NCBI GenBank assembly: GCA_029204225.1
Contig: CM055103.1
Coordinates: 25,626,656-25,690,655 of the forward strand
DNA length: 64,000 bases
Reading direction: 5' to 3'
Origin: Diphasiastrum complanatum
Lineage: Eukaryota; Streptophyta; Lycopodiopsida; Lycopodiales; Lycopodiaceae
Shown here: positions 60,768-64,000 of the stretch, one piece after another
Layout of the letters: every line of letters starts with the position of its first letter
Position numbering within the stretch: position 1 is the first letter of the stretch
Program-made: the position numbers and the translations under genes
The notes under the pieces: generated by a model
The model's database searches: none
What the model was told of the DNA's origin: nothing
What the model saw: the letters and a program-made list of their open reading frames with translations, nothing else

Positions 60768-61560
60768 TTCGTATCAGGTTATGGAATTGTAATGGCATTC
60801 ATTCTTCATCAACAACATGAGATTTAGCGGACTTCATTGCACAAGGAGATATCCTTCTCTTCACAGAGACACACGAGAGTCAGTTTAGGGGACTATCGGA
60901 GTTTCAAGGCTTCAGATGGGTTTCTATCTTTCGCTCAGAAACTAGATGTGTGGGAGGCAGAAGTTCTGGTGGTGTAGCATGCTTATACAGGGACTCATTA
61001 CAGCCTATCATTGATCTGGTTCGACAGGACGAGCATGCGTGCTATTCGTGGCTTCGACTTCTTAGTCAGAGTATTGGGCTTGACAGGGATTTGTATTTGG
61101 TAGTCTGTTATTTTCCTCTGGAGTCTTCTACTTTTGCTAATAGTACTGGTCCCCCATATGTTGATCTCTCCTCAAATATTCTCCTTTATTCAGAGCGCGG
61201 TTACATATTTCTGACCAGAGATTTCAACGCCAAGACCTCCTCTACAAAGACAGAGTTTCATATGATCATTGATGACCCTTTGAGGATACACGCCATGGAT
61301 AATATGGATATGGGGATTGACAGGATATTTGCTGATGATGGTGCCCCGGTCTTTGCATATGGTGAGCATTTTCTTCTATTGGGTGAGACCCATGAGCTTG
61401 CCATCTTTAATGGATTGTCCTGTTGGCCTACTTCTAGAGACTATACTTGCCACCCTCATAGTGGCGGGCATAGTGTTGTGGATTATTTCAAGGAGTCACC
61501 ATCTCTTATACCCTTTCTATCTGACTTTATTGTTTCTCCCACCACATTATCTGACTGACC
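60768..61560 (+). pseudogene. LINE endonuclease (copy B)
   Basis: It starts LRIRLWNCNGIHSSS, with a stop shortly after. It continues in frame 60950-61558: SSGGVACLYRDSLQPIIDLV, LTRDFNAKTSS (the G of GDFN is R here), then the C-terminal half with LAIFNGLSCWPTSRDYTC and VVDYF. SD-H follows at a frame change (LSD, HSFLSINL). It gives the full domain length missing in copy A, but the GDFN motif is altered. Confidence 0.82.
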
Positions 61561-61769
61561 ATTCCTTTCTCTCCATTAATTTGGGCTCAATACTGCACCT
61601 CTCTCCTTCTAATCCTTCTCCTATGGAAAATGCCACTATTTACACTTTTAATAATGCTTAAACTCCTCTTTACCAAGATGTTGTCTCCTCCATACTCTGT
61701 AATTTTCCATATGATATCTTACTCTTATGAAGAGAAACGCCTTGTGGATCTTCTTAGCTTTGGGTTAGG

Positions 61770-63125
61770 CGGGCTTCAGAACACAGCACTCCACCAATGA
61801 TCATGTGTTCACTCTTTGGGCTATTATTGAGAAAGCCAGGTATGAGAGAGTATATTGTTGTTTTGTAGATTTCCGGAAAGTGTTTGACTCTGTCCTACGT
61901 CATATGCTTATCCAGAGGCTGAGAGATTTTGATTTTTCCACCGATACCATATTGGCTGTCATGGCACTCTACGAGCAGGTTTGGGGATGCTTCAGATTAG
62001 ATGAGGGTCTCTCTGAGAGCGTTAGGAGCACTATTGGGGTGAAGCAGGGTTGTTCCCTCTCCCCCACACTCTTTGGTTTGTATATTGATGAGCTTGAGAG
62101 AACCATCAATTAGGATGTTGGTATTGGCTACATGCTTGGTCATATACTCATTTCCATTTTGCTTTATGCTGATGATGCGGCCTTGCTTTCTTCGTCGGCG
62201 AGGGGTTGCAGTGGCACTTGGACACATTACAGGTTTTTGGAGACTTATTTGGTTTGACAGTGCATACCAGGAAAACCCATATCATGATCTTTAATACCTC
62301 CATGACTTTTATGCAACGTCAAGTGTTGAATCTAGGGGGACAACCACTTGAGGTGGTATCCTCTTACACTTATTTGGGGCCTTCCGTCACTGGTCTTGCT
62401 TTCAGTATGACACACGCTGCCATAGCTAGACTTCGTAACGGTCATGCTTCGTTGGTTAGTCTTGAGCGCTTTTTCTTCAAGAAGCACATTCGGGATGCCC
62501 TGAGTAAGTGTAACCTATTTGATACTATTGTTGCACCCACAGCTATGTATGCAGCGGAGGCTTGGTGCATTGGGATCCCTGAGTTAGAGTGGACTAGCAA
62601 TTCTTGTCTACAAATTAGTATGCTTGCATGCATGATCCGGGCCAAAACATTTGTTCCTCACCAAGCTATACCTACAGAGTTTGTCGTGAGTTATTTATCG
62701 GCCATATTCTAGAGTGACTTGGCAGGGGCCATTCGAGGTCAAGCCGGCGGACTCCTATCGCTCCAGTTTCCTAGAGCTAGACAGTGCTGGGGTCCCAGTT
62801 TTGCCTCGTTTTTTGGATAGCAGACTTTCACATTGCCTCCGTTCTACACTGGGTCAGTTCCGAGTTTCCTCACACTAGCTATATGTGGAGACGGCTTCCA
62901 GGGCATCCCTCATATGAGCAGACTTTCTCAGATGTGCGCATTGGGGGAGGGCGAGTTAGAGGAGCATTTTCTATTTAGATGCCATGTCTATTATGAGATC
63001 TGGGGACGCTATAATTGTATTTTCCGAGATTCTCTGGTCACACTTCGCTCACTCACTTCATATGTTGACCCTCAATGTGTGGCACTGATGTTGCGTGAGA
63101 TGTTCTTGCTTCATAGAGATATTTA
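61770..63125 (+). pseudogene. LINE RT core and C-terminal region (copy B)
   Basis: RT begins at about the HSTNDHVFTLWAIIEKA segment, without the fingers. It shows CCFVDFRKVFDSVLR, GVKQGCSLSPTLFGLYIDEL and LLYADDAALL in changing frames, then TRKTHIMIFNTSMTF. The C-terminal block has CALGEGELEEHFLFRCHVYY at about 62937-62998, keeping the H and last C of the zinc-like motif. Numerous frame changes make it a pseudogene. Confidence 0.85.
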
Positions 63126-63654
63126 GTCAACATGGATACCATGACTCCCAGTAGACTCAAATTACCTCCTTTTTTCTAGGAGACGATCTAGAGCAGACAT
63201 TGACACCAAAATTTTGTTAGAGGACAAGTCAGATATCTTATCTCGGGATTCTCATCGAGATCAGTGACAGCATATTGCCTGCAGACCACAGGCCAGGGCT
63301 ACCAGGAGACCTCACAGATCTAGATCTCACGTACGTCGGCCCACTACTTCAGCACCTGCATCCTCTTCTATCCTTGCTTTCGTCAACAGCGGTCCTGCGG
63401 TGACATGATCTATCATACAGTTTAGACGGTTATTGTATAGTTATATGACACCCCATTGTACCATATTTCAAACCTCCACGTCTGAGGGCAGTTTAGTTTA
63501 GAGATTTTGTCTGGTCTTGATAGACGAATCATTTTACCTAGTAGTTGTCGTTTGTTTATAGAGACATTTAAATGCTCCTTTCAATATCTATCACACTTGA
63601 GATGTACATATTTGGTCTTATATGCCTTTTGGCATTAAAAGACGTTAATAAAGC

Positions 63655-63657
<3 letters not shown>
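63126..63657 (+). repeat. LINE 3' UTR
   Basis: Noncoding sequence after the ORF2 end, finishing GCATTAAAAGACGTTAATAA followed by AGCCC and the CT run. The minus-strand fragment at 50.1 kb shares this terminal motif, which defines the family's 3' end. Confidence 0.75.
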
Positions 63658-63658
<1 letters not shown>

Positions 63659-63723
<65 letters not shown>

Positions 63724-63741
63724 CCTGTCTCTCTCTCTCTC
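63659..63741. repeat. (CT)n microsatellite between LINE copies
   Basis: A pure CT run at 63659-63720, then TACCCTG and a second short CT run to about 63741. It serves as the tail of copy B and the start of the next leader. Confidence 0.95.
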
Positions 63742-64000
63742 CTTCCCTCGTTGCTCCATGGCAGCTCCTCCTCGCGCCCCTGCTCGTAGATCAGCACGAT
63801 CCCCAGCCACCTCCTCACTCACCTCCCTCACTCACCACTCACCTCCCCTCGCTGCCCCTTCCCCTAACCCCCTCGCTGCTCCTCCTTCTCCTTTCCCTTG
63901 CTGCCCCTTCCTGTAACCTCCTCGCCGCTCCTTCCCCCCTCGCTGCCCCTTCCCTCGCTGCTGCTCCTTCCCTCGCTGCTCCTTTCCCCCTTGCTGCCCC
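63742..64000 (+). mobile_element. Start of a third LINE copy (leader only)
   Basis: C-rich leader with repeated CCTCGCTGCCCC-type units directly after the CT run, like 55611-56100. No ORF is reached before the window ends. Confidence 0.6.

Larger units (their letters stand above)
59861..63657 (+). mobile_element. LINE retrotransposon copy B
   Basis: A leader with Ser/Ala-type repeats (CTCCATCGCTGG units, 59870-60110), ORF1 remnant (60140-60691), endonuclease (60768-61560), RT (61770-62250), C-terminal region (62260-63125) and a 3' UTR (63126-63657) ending AAGACGTTAATAAAGCCC and then (CT)n. Many frameshifts and stops are present. It is more decayed than copy A, but it keeps the endonuclease C-terminus and the 3' UTR that copy A lacks. 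It lacks the RT fingers that copy A keeps. Confidence 0.85.

Overview
The window looks like nuclear DNA of a land plant with a large, repeat-rich genome. Evidence: spliced genes with GT-AG introns (one intron is 8.2 kb), plant-type Ty1/copia and Ty3/Gypsy LTR retrotransposons primed by initiator tRNA-Met, LINE retrotransposons, and long GA/CT microsatellites. A fern or gymnosperm-like genome would fit the giant intron and TE load, but the sequence alone does not settle the lineage. Most of the window is transposable element (TE) sequence at different stages of decay. Only two host gene families are recognisable.

Host genes. (1) Two near-identical intronless genes on the minus strand (8470-9879 and 29304-30689) encode a plant MLKL-like protein: an N-terminal helical HeLo/RPW8-like domain followed by a pseudokinase. 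They sit in a segmental duplication (about 7.06-10.71 kb and 21.38-31.55 kb). The right copy has been expanded by a copia-type element and a second insertion. (2) The C-terminal seven exons of a mitochondrial-type dihydrolipoamide acetyltransferase (pyruvate dehydrogenase E2) lie on the minus strand between 54675 and 44839. Every splice phase agrees. The last intron is 8222 bp, splits the final glycine codon of the catalytic DHRxxDG motif, and is full of TE fragments.

Layout. 0-2.5 kb: copia gag remnant and LTR debris. 2.5-7 kb: AT-rich DNA with a palindromic repeat cluster, a GC-rich retroelement remnant and a GA microsatellite. 7-10.7 kb: left MLKL duplication. 10.7-12 kb: tandem repeats and a solo-LTR-like piece. 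12-19.3 kb: 3' two-thirds of a decayed Tat-like Gypsy element carrying an extra sense-strand coiled-coil ORF after integrase. 19.3-20.5 kb: 5' end of a copia element. 21.4-31.5 kb: right MLKL duplication, interrupted by a 5.8-kb copia-type element (22.6-28.4 kb) whose integrase/RT region is replaced by an unrecognised reading frame. 33.6-38.9 kb: a very young copia element (LTRs differ at 2 of 691 positions) with an internal deletion in RT. 39-44 kb: mostly featureless, with a 175-bp GA tract and a SINE-like pol III promoter. 44.8-54.7 kb: E2 gene. 55.5-64 kb: head-to-tail array of LINE copies with (CT)n ends, on the strand opposite to E2 and possibly inside an upstream E2 intron.

The most unusual items are: the MLKL pseudokinase pair with a 1134-bp zero-difference tract suggesting gene conversion; the copia-type element carrying an unidentified ~770-codon frame; the LINE family with microsatellite tails and one-frame ORF1/ORF2 organisation; the Tat-like downstream ORF; and the palindromic GATAC/GTATC repeat cluster.
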